A stretch of DNA of 22,161 nucleotides from Marinospirillum sp. GTDB taxonomy: Bacteria; Pseudomonadota; Gammaproteobacteria; Pseudomonadales; Halomonadaceae. Position 1 is the first letter of the stretch. Every line of letters begins with the position of its first letter. The stretch is taken from positions 1 through 22,161 of the forward strand of contig SKOQ01000167.1 in NCBI GenBank assembly GCA_007119985.1, in the 5' to 3' direction. The notes below the pieces were generated by a model. It was not told the DNA's origin and ran no database searches. It saw nothing but the letters and a program-made list of their open reading frames with translations. Shown here piece by piece: positions 16,388 to 22,161 of this stretch. Made by a program: the position numbers and the translations under genes.

Positions 16388-17761
16388 ATGAAGTCGTTTC
16401 ATCAAGAGTTTTGGTTACATAACCGTCCGTTAATGCTGCTGGCCTTGCCGCTTTTAGGGGCGCAGCTGGCACAAACAGGGATGGGTGTCGTCGACACGAT
16501 TATGGCGGGGCGCTTAAGCCCAGTGGATTTGGCAGCGGTGGCCGTAGGGGCCAGTATTTTTGGCCCGATGATGTTATTGATCTTTGGGACGCTGATGGCG
16601 GTCACTCCTTTGGTTGCCCATGCCCGCGGTGGGCAGCGGCATCATGAAATGGCGCCTTTGATTCATCAGGCGAGCTGGGTAGGGGCGCTGTTGATGATTC
16701 CTGCTTGGTTTGCCTTTTACTACAGTCAGGTCGTCTTTGATTTTATGAAGGTGGAGCCAGATGTCGCGAACCTAGCCTCGGCCTACTTGCGCGCACTGAG
16801 CTGGGGTTTGCCTGGCTTGGCTTTTTTCCAAGTGTTGCGTTGTTTGTGCGAGGGTTCGAATCAGGCCCGACCTGTGTTGCTGATTAGTGTGGCCGGTCTG
16901 CTGCTTAATATTCCTGCGAACTATATTTTGATCTACGGCAAGCTGGGTATGCCGCAACTTGGCGCGGTGGGTTGTGGTTATGCCACGGCGTTGAGTTTCT
17001 GGTTTATGGCCTTATTGCTCAGCCTTTATGTGACTTTTCGTGCGGAATATCGCTCTTTGGCTATTTTTAAGGGCTGGAGTTGGCCGCAGTGGCTGGGTAT
17101 CAAGCAGATTCTATGGGTGGGCCTGCCCATCGGCCTCTCTATCTTTGTCGAAGCCTCGCTCTTTACCACCATTGCCTTGTTTATCGGCTCGCTGGGTGAG
17201 GTGGTGGTGTCAGGCCATCAGGTGGCGTTTAACTTTACGACCTTGCTCTTTATGGTGCCGCTGAGTCTAGGCATGGCCTTGACCGTGAAGGTGGGGCATG
17301 CACTGGGCCAGCAGCGTCCTGCAACTGCCCGTCGGGTGGCTTTTTTAGGTGTCGAGATGGCGTTTTTAGTATCTTTGCTGGGTGCTTTGGTGATGTGGAT
17401 TGCCTCGCCTTGGGTGGTGCAGCTTTACTCTTCTGATCAGGATGTGCAGTTGTTGGCCACGGCTTTGATCCAGCTGGCGGTATTTTATCAGGTCTCCGAT
17501 GGGTTGCAGGTCAATGCGGCGGGTGCGCTACGCGGTTATAAAGACACCCGAATTGTCATGTTGATTACGCTATTTTGTTACTGGGTGATCGGTTTAGGTG
17601 GCGGCTGGTGGATGGCCTTCGGTGCGAACCCTTGGGGGCCACAAGGTGTCTATGGCTTCTGGTACGGGTTGATCGCCGGTCTTTCAGCGGCCTCGGTCTT
17701 TTTGCTGTGGCGCTTAAATGTCACCAGTCGTCGTGTTCAGTTGGAAGCCGTGGCTCAGTGA
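16388..17761 (+). CDS. MATE-family multidrug/sodium antiporter (NorM type)
   Basis: This is an inner-membrane efflux carrier of 457 aa, the usual MATE length, with about twelve hydrophobic helices in two homologous halves (roughly 15-180 and 235-410). The N-terminal motif LALPLLGAQLAQTGMGVVDTI followed by MAGRLSPVDLAAVAVG is characteristic of NorM-like proteins. The second half has GLPIGLSIFVEASLFTTIAL and SGHQVAFNFTTLLFMVPLSL, equivalent to the first. Such proteins expel cationic drugs and dyes in exchange for sodium or protons; the substrate here is not predictable. The ATG lacks a Shine-Dalgarno sequence at normal distance; the nearest AGGAG is about 30 bases upstream. It is divergent from lexA across 192 bp and is followed at 37 bp by the SIMPL gene. 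Confidence 0.92.
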   Translation: MKSFHQEFWLHNRPLMLLALPLLGAQLAQTGMGVVDTIMAGRLSPVDLAAVAVGASIFGPMMLLIFGTLMAVTPLVAHARGGQRHHEMAPLIHQASWVGALLMIPAWFAFYYSQVVFDFMKVEPDVANLASAYLRALSWGLPGLAFFQVLRCLCEGSNQARPVLLISVAGLLLNIPANYILIYGKLGMPQLGAVGCGYATALSFWFMALLLSLYVTFRAEYRSLAIFKGWSWPQWLGIKQILWVGLPIGLSIFVEASLFTTIALFIGSLGEVVVSGHQVAFNFTTLLFMVPLSLGMALTVKVGHALGQQRPATARRVAFLGVEMAFLVSLLGALVMWIASPWVVQLYSSDQDVQLLATALIQLAVFYQVSDGLQVNAAGALRGYKDTRIVMLITLFCYWVIGLGGGWWMAFGANPWGPQGVYGFWYGLIAGLSAASVFLLWRLNVTSRRVQLEAVAQ

Positions 17762-17798
17762 TCGAGTGGGTCATCAGAAGATAAACAAGGAGTCTCTC

Positions 17799-18494
17799 AT
17801 GCGTTGGTTATTGATCTTGTGTTTGAGCTTGGTGTGGATGCCGGTATCGGCACAGCAGTGGGCGCCTGTGCCGCACGTGCAGGTAGAAGGCCAGGCCACC
17901 TTGTTGCTGGAGGCAGATCGCGTGGATCTGCGCGCAACTTTTACTGCAGAGCATCGTGAATCGCGTTTAGCCTTGCAGGATTTGGAGCGCCGTGTTCAAG
18001 AAGTACAGCGTCGTTTGCGTCGCCAGCTACCTGAGGGCGTGCGCCTTGAGGCCAGCCAAATCAGTATTCAGCCACGCCATACACGGCGTCAGGATCAGTG
18101 GGTCATCAGCGGTTATGTGGCCACGCGTGAGATTCGCTTGCTGAATCTCGATGTCACCGAGGCTGGGCCTTGGATTGAAGCATTGGTGGCCGCAGAGCCA
18201 CATCAGCTCGGCCCTTTCGAGTATCGCTCTAGCCTGATGTCGGCGCAGCAGCACCCTGCTTTGCAAGCCGCGATAGAAGACGCCCGTGCCAAGGCGGAGT
18301 TGATGGCCAGTAGTCTGGGTGCGCGCTTGGGTGCGCCCTTGCAGTTAGAAGAAATCACCAGCCCGCAGCCTGCTGCCTTGATGCGGGCCGAGGTGATGAT
18401 GGCGGCGGATACCTTGTCTAACGCACCTGAACTGGATGCAGGTCAGTTGGAAGCTCAGGCGCGCGTGCGCTTGGTCTTTGAACTGCTGCCTTGA
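17799..18494 (+). CDS. Periplasmic SIMPL (DUF541) domain protein
   Basis: This is a 231-aa exported protein of the SIMPL/YggE family. Residues 1-18 form a signal peptide (MRWLLILCLSLVWMPVSA, cut before QQ). The mature chain has the family pattern: a VQVEGQATLLLEADRVDLRATF strand pair, a long helix with LALQDLERRVQEVQRRLRR, then QISIQPRHTRRQDQWVISGYVATREIRL. Later come AAIEDARAKAELMASSLGARLG and a closing strand ARVRLVFEL. Members are linked to outer-membrane or oxidative stress, but the biochemical role is not established. The ATG at 17799 is preceded six bases upstream by AAGGAG, so I prefer it to the longer open frame from 17718, which overlaps the MATE gene and would bury the signal peptide. 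It may be co-transcribed with the MATE gene and epmC. Confidence 0.88.
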   Translation: MRWLLILCLSLVWMPVSAQQWAPVPHVQVEGQATLLLEADRVDLRATFTAEHRESRLALQDLERRVQEVQRRLRRQLPEGVRLEASQISIQPRHTRRQDQWVISGYVATREIRLLNLDVTEAGPWIEALVAAEPHQLGPFEYRSSLMSAQQHPALQAAIEDARAKAELMASSLGARLGAPLQLEEITSPQPAALMRAEVMMAADTLSNAPELDAGQLEAQARVRLVFELLP

Positions 18495-18518
18495 TAGATC
18501 AGAAAAAGAGAAAAAGGC

Positions 18519-19145
18519 ATGTTTTTGGAGTTAGCCAGTGCCACCGATGATCGGGTGGCTGAACAGCAAGCCTGCCTCAAACTCAAATCGGTGTTTGAAG
18601 CTGTTTTTTATCCGACCTATCGCACGCGCCTGATTCGTGGGGGAGATGAGCCCCTCTACCTTCCCGCGGCCAGTGCCGATGAGGATCATCAGATCATCTA
18701 TGCGCGTGGATTTTTAAATAGTGCGTTGCATGAGATTGCGCACTGGTGTGTGGCTGGTCCTGAACGGCGTCTGCTCGAAGACTACGGCTACTGGTACTGT
18801 CCTGATGGCCGCTCCTTGACACAGCAGCGTGCTTTTGAGCAGGTGGAGATCCGTCCGCAGGCGTTTGAGCAGTGCCTCACGCTCGCGTTGGGGCGTCCTT
18901 TTCGGATTAGTGCGGATAACCTTTCTGGTGACCCTGGCGATACGCGAGCCTTCGAGCTAGCCGTGCACCAGCAGACAAGAAGGCTGCTAGAAGAGCAAGA
19001 ACCCATGCCTTTGCGCCTAGGTCAGTTACTTCAGGCACTCTGTGCGGCGTGGCGGCGTCCCATCTCCAGCTGGCGTGCCGCCGCTATTCTTCATCTCAAA
19101 CAGCGGGAGCAGGCGCTATTGGCGGCTGTCACTGAGCCCGTATGA
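18519..19145 (+). CDS. epmC: Elongation factor P hydroxylase EpmC
   Basis: EpmC (YfcM) hydroxylates the beta-lysylated lysine of translation elongation factor P after EpmA and EpmB have acted. The protein (208 aa; E. coli about 182) has the metal-site motif HEIAH at residues 71-75 in a conserved block: ARGFLNSALHEIAHWCVAG, then ERRLLEDYGYWYCPDGR and FEQVEIRPQAFEQC. DNLSGDP and a helical C-terminus follow. These match the E. coli protein closely from memory. A run of A and G ending in AAAAAGG precedes the ATG. It lies 24 bp after the SIMPL gene and 18 bp before ruvB, in the place where ruvC and ruvA stand in many relatives. Presence of this gene implies that efp, epmA and epmB should be found elsewhere in the genome. 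Confidence 0.92.
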   Translation: MFLELASATDDRVAEQQACLKLKSVFEAVFYPTYRTRLIRGGDEPLYLPAASADEDHQIIYARGFLNSALHEIAHWCVAGPERRLLEDYGYWYCPDGRSLTQQRAFEQVEIRPQAFEQCLTLALGRPFRISADNLSGDPGDTRAFELAVHQQTRRLLEEQEPMPLRLGQLLQALCAAWRRPISSWRAAAILHLKQREQALLAAVTEPV

Positions 19146-19163
19146 CATCACAAAGAGATAGAT

Positions 19164-20180
19164 ATGATAGAAAGTGATCGTCTTGTGACGGCGACAGTGC
19201 AAGGTCCCGAGCTACATCAAGATCATGCAATACGTCCCCGCTCCTTAGCCGACTATACGGGGCAGCCGCAGGTGAAAGAGCAGATGGAAATTTTTATTCG
19301 TGCGGCGCAAGCGCGTCACGAAGCGCTCGATCACACGCTCATTTTTGGCCCGCCCGGTTTAGGCAAGACCACACTGGCCAATATTATTGCTGAAGAAATG
19401 GGGGTGGCTATTAAGAGCACCTCAGGTCCGGTGATTGAAAAAGCCGGTGATCTCGCTGCGATGCTGACCAACCTCAATGCAGGGGATGTGTTGTTTGTGG
19501 ATGAGATCCATCGTCTGAGCCCAGCGGTAGAAGAAATTCTTTATCCAGCGATGGAAGACTATCAGCTGGATATCATGATCGGTGAAGGCCCTGCGGCGCG
19601 GTCGATTAAGCTCGACCTACCGCCTTTTACGCTGGTCGGGGCGACCACCCGTTCTGGTATGTTGACCGCGCCCTTGCGTGATCGTTTTGGTATTGTGCAG
19701 CGCTTGGAGTTCTACTCAGTCGAAGATTTGACCACGATTTTGGCGCGTTCAGCTCGCCTGCTCGGACTGGATGCAGATCGCGCTGGGGTTGAGGAGATTG
19801 CGCGGCGCGCTCGTGGCACGCCTCGGATTGCTAATCGCTTGTTGCGCCGTGTGCGTGACTATGCGCAGGTCAAATCCAATGGCCGCATTGATGCACAAAT
19901 GGCCGATGCCGCGCTGAATATGCTGCATGTGGATACCCATGGATTGGATCATATGGACCGCCGCTTGCTGCTGGCGATGATGGAAAAATTTGCCGGTGGC
20001 CCTGTCGGTGTTGAAAGTTTAGCGGCCGCCATTGCAGAATCTCGCGACACCATTGAAGATGTGCTCGAGCCTTATCTGATTCAGCAGGGTTTGATGATGC
20101 GCACCGCACGAGGTCGCCAAGTGACGGATTCGGCTTGGTCGCATTTTGGACTCACGCCGCTTGTATCAGGATCGAATTAA
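19164..20180 (+). CDS. ruvB: Holliday junction branch migration ATPase RuvB
   Basis: RuvB is the hexameric AAA+ motor that drives branch migration of Holliday junctions with RuvA and RuvC in recombination and repair (338 aa, usual length). The N-terminus carries IRPRSLADYTGQPQVKEQ, Walker A is GPPGLGKTT from residue 62 and Walker B is VDEIH at 112-116. The sensor/arginine-finger region reads GATTRSGMLTAPLRDRFG. The C-terminal winged helix ends with LEPYLIQQGLMMRTARGRQVT. All essential parts are present. Neither ruvA nor ruvC precedes it; epmC does. Downstream it is followed at 10 bp by ybgC and the tol genes, the normal order in gammaproteobacteria. I see no LexA box close to it, so SOS control through its own promoter is not evident. 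Confidence 0.98.
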   Translation: MIESDRLVTATVQGPELHQDHAIRPRSLADYTGQPQVKEQMEIFIRAAQARHEALDHTLIFGPPGLGKTTLANIIAEEMGVAIKSTSGPVIEKAGDLAAMLTNLNAGDVLFVDEIHRLSPAVEEILYPAMEDYQLDIMIGEGPAARSIKLDLPPFTLVGATTRSGMLTAPLRDRFGIVQRLEFYSVEDLTTILARSARLLGLDADRAGVEEIARRARGTPRIANRLLRRVRDYAQVKSNGRIDAQMADAALNMLHVDTHGLDHMDRRLLLAMMEKFAGGPVGVESLAAAIAESRDTIEDVLEPYLIQQGLMMRTARGRQVTDSAWSHFGLTPLVSGSN

Positions 20181-20190
20181 AGGAACCTTT

Positions 20191-20598
20191 ATGCCTTCTG
20201 TGCTGTCGCAGTCATTCGTCTGGCCGGTGCGTGTGTATTATGAAGATACTGATGCAGGTGGCCGTGTTTATTATGTGAATTACTTGAAGTTTATGGAAAG
20301 GGCGCGCACTGAATGGCTGCGTGATCTTGGCTGGGAGCAGTCGGCCTTGCCGGTGCTGTTTGTGGTGCGCCAGGCTCAGATCGATTATCTTGCGCCGGCT
20401 GTGCTGGATGATGCTCTCACAGTGGAGGTGCAGCTGGCGAGCCAGCAGGGTGCGCGCTTGCAATTTGTGCAGCAAATCTGGCGCGATCAGGTGTGCCTCT
20501 GTCGTGCAGAAATCCAAGTGGCCTGTATTGATGCGCAGACGCACCAGCCTTGTCGCCTGCCGGCTGATTTGCGTTCAGCTTTGCAGCCCAAGCAGTAA
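20191..20598 (+). CDS. ybgC: Acyl-CoA thioesterase YbgC of the Tol-Pal cluster
   Basis: This is a small hotdog-fold thioesterase (135 aa) that cleaves short acyl-CoA esters. It is the first gene of Tol-Pal clusters and is linked to phospholipid metabolism at the inner membrane. The motif VYYEDTDAGGRVYYVNYLKF lies at 15-34 with the catalytic aspartate D21, followed by MERARTEWLR. FVVRQAQIDYLAPAVLDD also belongs to the 4-hydroxybenzoyl-CoA thioesterase-like family. The histidine after the glycine pair in E. coli YbgC is a tyrosine here. I chose the ATG at 20191: AAAGGAA lies five bases upstream and overlaps the ruvB stop, and the protein then aligns with E. coli from the first residues. The longer frame from 20146 would overlap ruvB. 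Confidence 0.94.
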   Translation: MPSVLSQSFVWPVRVYYEDTDAGGRVYYVNYLKFMERARTEWLRDLGWEQSALPVLFVVRQAQIDYLAPAVLDDALTVEVQLASQQGARLQFVQQIWRDQVCLCRAEIQVACIDAQTHQPCRLPADLRSALQPKQ

Positions 20599-20625
20599 GA
20601 ACAAGCAGGCAGTGAGAAGAGAAGT

Positions 20626-20663
20626 GGCCCCAACCCTGTTCTGGGGTCAGCACGCCAAGCGTG
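20626..20663 (+). other. Two small hairpins in the ybgC-tolQ gap
   Basis: The first stem pairs 20626-20632 with 20642-20648 (seven pairs including one G-U, loop of nine). The second pairs CACGC at 20651-20655 with GCGTG at 20659-20663 (loop CAA). Neither is followed by a T-run, so they are not ordinary terminators. They could stabilise or attenuate the message before tolQ. Nothing else is evident in this 100-bp gap apart from the tolQ ribosome binding site. Confidence 0.3.
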
Positions 20664-20685
20664 TGGCTTGATCAACTTAGTCGTG

Positions 20686-20691
20686 AAGGAG
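20686..20691 (+). promoter_or_regulatory. Ribosome binding site deciding the TTG start of tolQ
   Basis: AAGGAG stands seven bases before the TTG at 20699. This is much better placed than for the next in-frame ATG at residue 9, so it fixes TTG as the start of tolQ. Confidence 0.75.
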
Positions 20692-20698
20692 TGGAACC

Positions 20699-21373
20699 TT
20701 GCAAGAACTAACTTTTTGGAACATGGTCTTTGGTGCCAGTTTCTTTATTCAGTTTTTAATGCTGGTCTTGCTGGCGGCCTCAATCCTGTCTTGGGTGGCC
20801 ATCTTCCAGCGTTGGCAGGTTTTTCGTCTGGCCCGTCAAGAGCATGAAACCTTCAAAGAGCGTTTCTGGTCAGGGATCGAACTCAGCGAGCTCTTTCGTG
20901 ATACCGATCCCTATGAAGTGCAAGGCGCAGAGCGTGTCGTCTACTCGGGCTTCAAAACCTTTAATCGTATCCGCCAAAAAACAGCCGAACCCGAGCCTAT
21001 TTTAGAAGGCGTCGAGCGCTCTATGCGTATAGCGCTGGCTGAGGAGCAGGATCGCCTCCACTCAGGTTTATCACTGCTGGCGACCATCGGTTCAGTGAGT
21101 CCGCATATTGGTCTTTTTGGGACTGTCTGGGGCATTATGGAAGCCTTCAAAAGCCTCGCCGGTGTGCAGCAGGCCACCTTTGCCGTGGTCGCCCCTGGCA
21201 TGGCGGAAGCCCTGATGACGACCGCGCTGGGTTTGTTTGTCGCGATTCCTTCAGTCATTGCCTATAACCGCTATGTCGCCTCGAGCGAAAGTCTGCTCAA
21301 TCACTATGAGAATTTTGCCGATGAATTTTCAGGGATTTTGCACCGCAGTTTGATCGTGCGTAAAGCAGATTAG
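20699..21373 (+). CDS. tolQ: Tol-Pal inner-membrane motor protein TolQ
   Basis: TolQ forms the proton-driven inner-membrane motor with TolR that energises TolA for outer-membrane constriction during division (224 aa). Three membrane helices are visible: one at about 12-34 after MQELTFWNMVFGASFF, and two near 125-150 and 165-187. The MotA/TolQ/ExbB core reads GLSLLATIGSVSPHIGLFGTVWGIMEAF, with VAPGMAEALMTTALGLFVAIPSVIAYN in the last helix, including the threonines of the proton path. It starts with a rare TTG, supported by AAGGAG seven bases upstream. The tolR ribosome binding site overlaps its stop codon, so the two are tightly linked. The 100 bp upstream hold two small hairpins. Confidence 0.97.
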   Translation: MQELTFWNMVFGASFFIQFLMLVLLAASILSWVAIFQRWQVFRLARQEHETFKERFWSGIELSELFRDTDPYEVQGAERVVYSGFKTFNRIRQKTAEPEPILEGVERSMRIALAEEQDRLHSGLSLLATIGSVSPHIGLFGTVWGIMEAFKSLAGVQQATFAVVAPGMAEALMTTALGLFVAIPSVIAYNRYVASSESLLNHYENFADEFSGILHRSLIVRKAD

Positions 21374-21381
21374 GAGGCAAG

Positions 21382-21825
21382 ATGCCAAAGCCAAGATTGC
21401 GCCGTCGCCTGCCCAAGATGCCGATTGCTGAAGTCAATGTGCTGCCTTACATTGATGTGATGTTGGTTTTATTGGTGATCTTTATGGTGACGGCTCCGAT
21501 TCTGACCCAAGGTGTGGATGTTGAGCTACCTGAAGTCACCTCTGAGCCGATTGAGGCGCAGCCAGAGCAGGAGCCACTGGTGGTCTCTTTAAACGCGCAG
21601 GGCGAATACTTTATTGAACTCGGTGCCGATAGTGACCAAGCCTTGCCGCTCGATGAAGTGATTGAGCAGGTGGCACGCTTTAAGCGCCAGAATCCCGATA
21701 TTCCTGTCTTGGTGCGTGGAGATCGCCGTGTCCCCTATGGTGATGTTGTGATCTTGATGAGTCGCTTGCAAGGCGCTGGCGTCACGCAAGTGGGCTTGAT
21801 TTCACGTCCCCCCGAGCAGCCCTAG
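21382..21825 (+). CDS. tolR: Tol-Pal inner-membrane motor protein TolR
   Basis: TolR is the partner of TolQ in the proton-driven motor (147 aa). A short basic cytoplasmic start (PRLRRRLPKMP) precedes one membrane helix at about 20-42. The proton-carrying aspartate D25 is in LPYIDVMLVLLVIF, equivalent to D23 of E. coli. The periplasmic domain includes VDVELPEVTSEPIEAQPEQE and the family-typical VLVRGDRRVPYGDVVILMSRLQGAGV. AGGAGG four bases before the ATG overlaps the tolQ stop. tolA begins about 19 bp later. Everything expected for ExbD/TolR function is present. Confidence 0.97.
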   Translation: MPKPRLRRRLPKMPIAEVNVLPYIDVMLVLLVIFMVTAPILTQGVDVELPEVTSEPIEAQPEQEPLVVSLNAQGEYFIELGADSDQALPLDEVIEQVARFKRQNPDIPVLVRGDRRVPYGDVVILMSRLQGAGVTQVGLISRPPEQP

Positions 21826-21844
21826 GCGATGGAGAACTCAGGCT

Positions 21845-22161
21845 GTGAAAGCTGAAAATCTGACGCTCTCTGTCCTGCTGGCGCTGGGCGTGCATCTGCT
21901 GGCCTTGGGTCTACTGGTCTGGAATGGCATCAGCCCGCGCCCTTTGCCTCAGCCAGAAACCCAGCAGATCATTCGCGCGCAGGTGGTGGATCAAGATCCA
22001 GCTGTGCGTCGTGCTGCTGAGCAAGAGCGTCTGCGTCAGCAGGAGTTACAACGCCAGCGCGAGGCAGAGCAGGCCCGCCTGCGTGAGCAAAGACGACAAG
22101 AAGAAGCGCGGCGTCAGCAGCAGGAGGCTGAACGTCAGGCAGCAGAAGCTCGGCGTCAAGA
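21845..22161 (+). CDS. tolA: TolA, N-terminal part (runs off the window)
   Basis: This partial gene begins with a GTG at 21845 and has no stop before the window ends (105 codons visible). The start reads VKAENLTLSVLLALGVHLLALGLLVW, a short cytoplasmic stretch followed by the single TolA membrane helix, which docks with TolQ and TolR. After PRPLPQPETQQIIRAQVVD comes a long charged Gln/Glu/Arg/Ala-rich segment (EQERLRQQELQRQREAEQAR and on), the start of the helical periplasmic stalk of TolA domain II. GGAG ten bases upstream is an acceptable ribosome binding site, and the only nearby ATG (21829) is in another frame and closes after eight codons. The C-terminal domain that contacts the outer membrane is outside the window. 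Confidence 0.92.
   Translation, partial: MKAENLTLSVLLALGVHLLALGLLVWNGISPRPLPQPETQQIIRAQVVDQDPAVRRAAEQERLRQQELQRQREAEQARLREQRRQEEARRQQQEAERQAAEARRQ

Noticed and set aside
19146..19163. LexA box upstream of ruvB
   Set aside because: The 18-bp gap holds only a ribosome binding site; no CTG-N10-CAG is present there.
1..22161. Mobile elements, defence islands, CRISPR arrays, RNA genes
   Set aside because: I found no transposase, integrase, direct-repeat array, att-like repeat, tRNA or rRNA sequence; nearly all of the window is conserved housekeeping genes.

Overview
The window is a gene-dense stretch of ordinary chromosome from a gammaproteobacterium. The gene order mltD-gloB-yafS-rnhA-dnaQ is familiar from Enterobacteria. 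topA followed by a small DUF6586-like gene near lexA resembles Pseudomonas. The protein sequences and synteny suggest a relative of the Oceanospirillales/Pseudomonadales, but I cannot name a genus. I see no insertion sequence, prophage, CRISPR array, tRNA, rRNA or integrase. No gap between genes exceeds 300 bp: the longest are 12136-12368 (233 bp), 16196-16387 (192 bp), 7666-7825 (160 bp) and 20599-20698 (100 bp).

Left part (about 1-8623, almost all on the minus strand): after a small unidentified ORF on the plus strand comes, in minus-strand order, gloB (glyoxalase II), mltD (lytic transglycosylase lipoprotein) and yejA-yejB-yejE-yejF, a complete peptide ABC importer. All three junctions in the yej cluster are 4-base stop/start overlaps, and mltD lies only 44 bp upstream of yejA with no visible terminator. 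A murein-cleaving enzyme placed directly before a peptide (possibly muropeptide) importer is the most suggestive context in the window.

Middle part (8690-15560): a plus-strand cluster begins divergently from gloB, with a YafS-like methyltransferase, rnhA, dnaQ and nudC, the last two joined by a GTGA overlap. A small exported protein of unknown function lies convergent to nudC. Next come topA (865 aa, complete with three zinc ribbons) and a DUF6586-like gene. A perfect 14-bp inverted repeat separates that gene from the convergent lexA.

Right part (15569-22161): lexA (minus) carries one CTG-N10-CAG SOS box and an adjacent half-conserved box upstream, and is divergent from a MATE-family efflux gene. 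Then, all on the plus strand, come a SIMPL/DUF541 periplasmic protein, epmC (EF-P hydroxylase), ruvB, ybgC, tolQ, tolR and the start of tolA, which runs off the window. ruvB is present without its usual partners ruvC and ruvA; epmC sits where they would be expected. The region combines genome maintenance (rnhA, dnaQ, topA, lexA, ruvB) with envelope functions (mltD, yej, tol). I found no convincing evidence of a new multi-gene system. The findings are matters of context and regulation.
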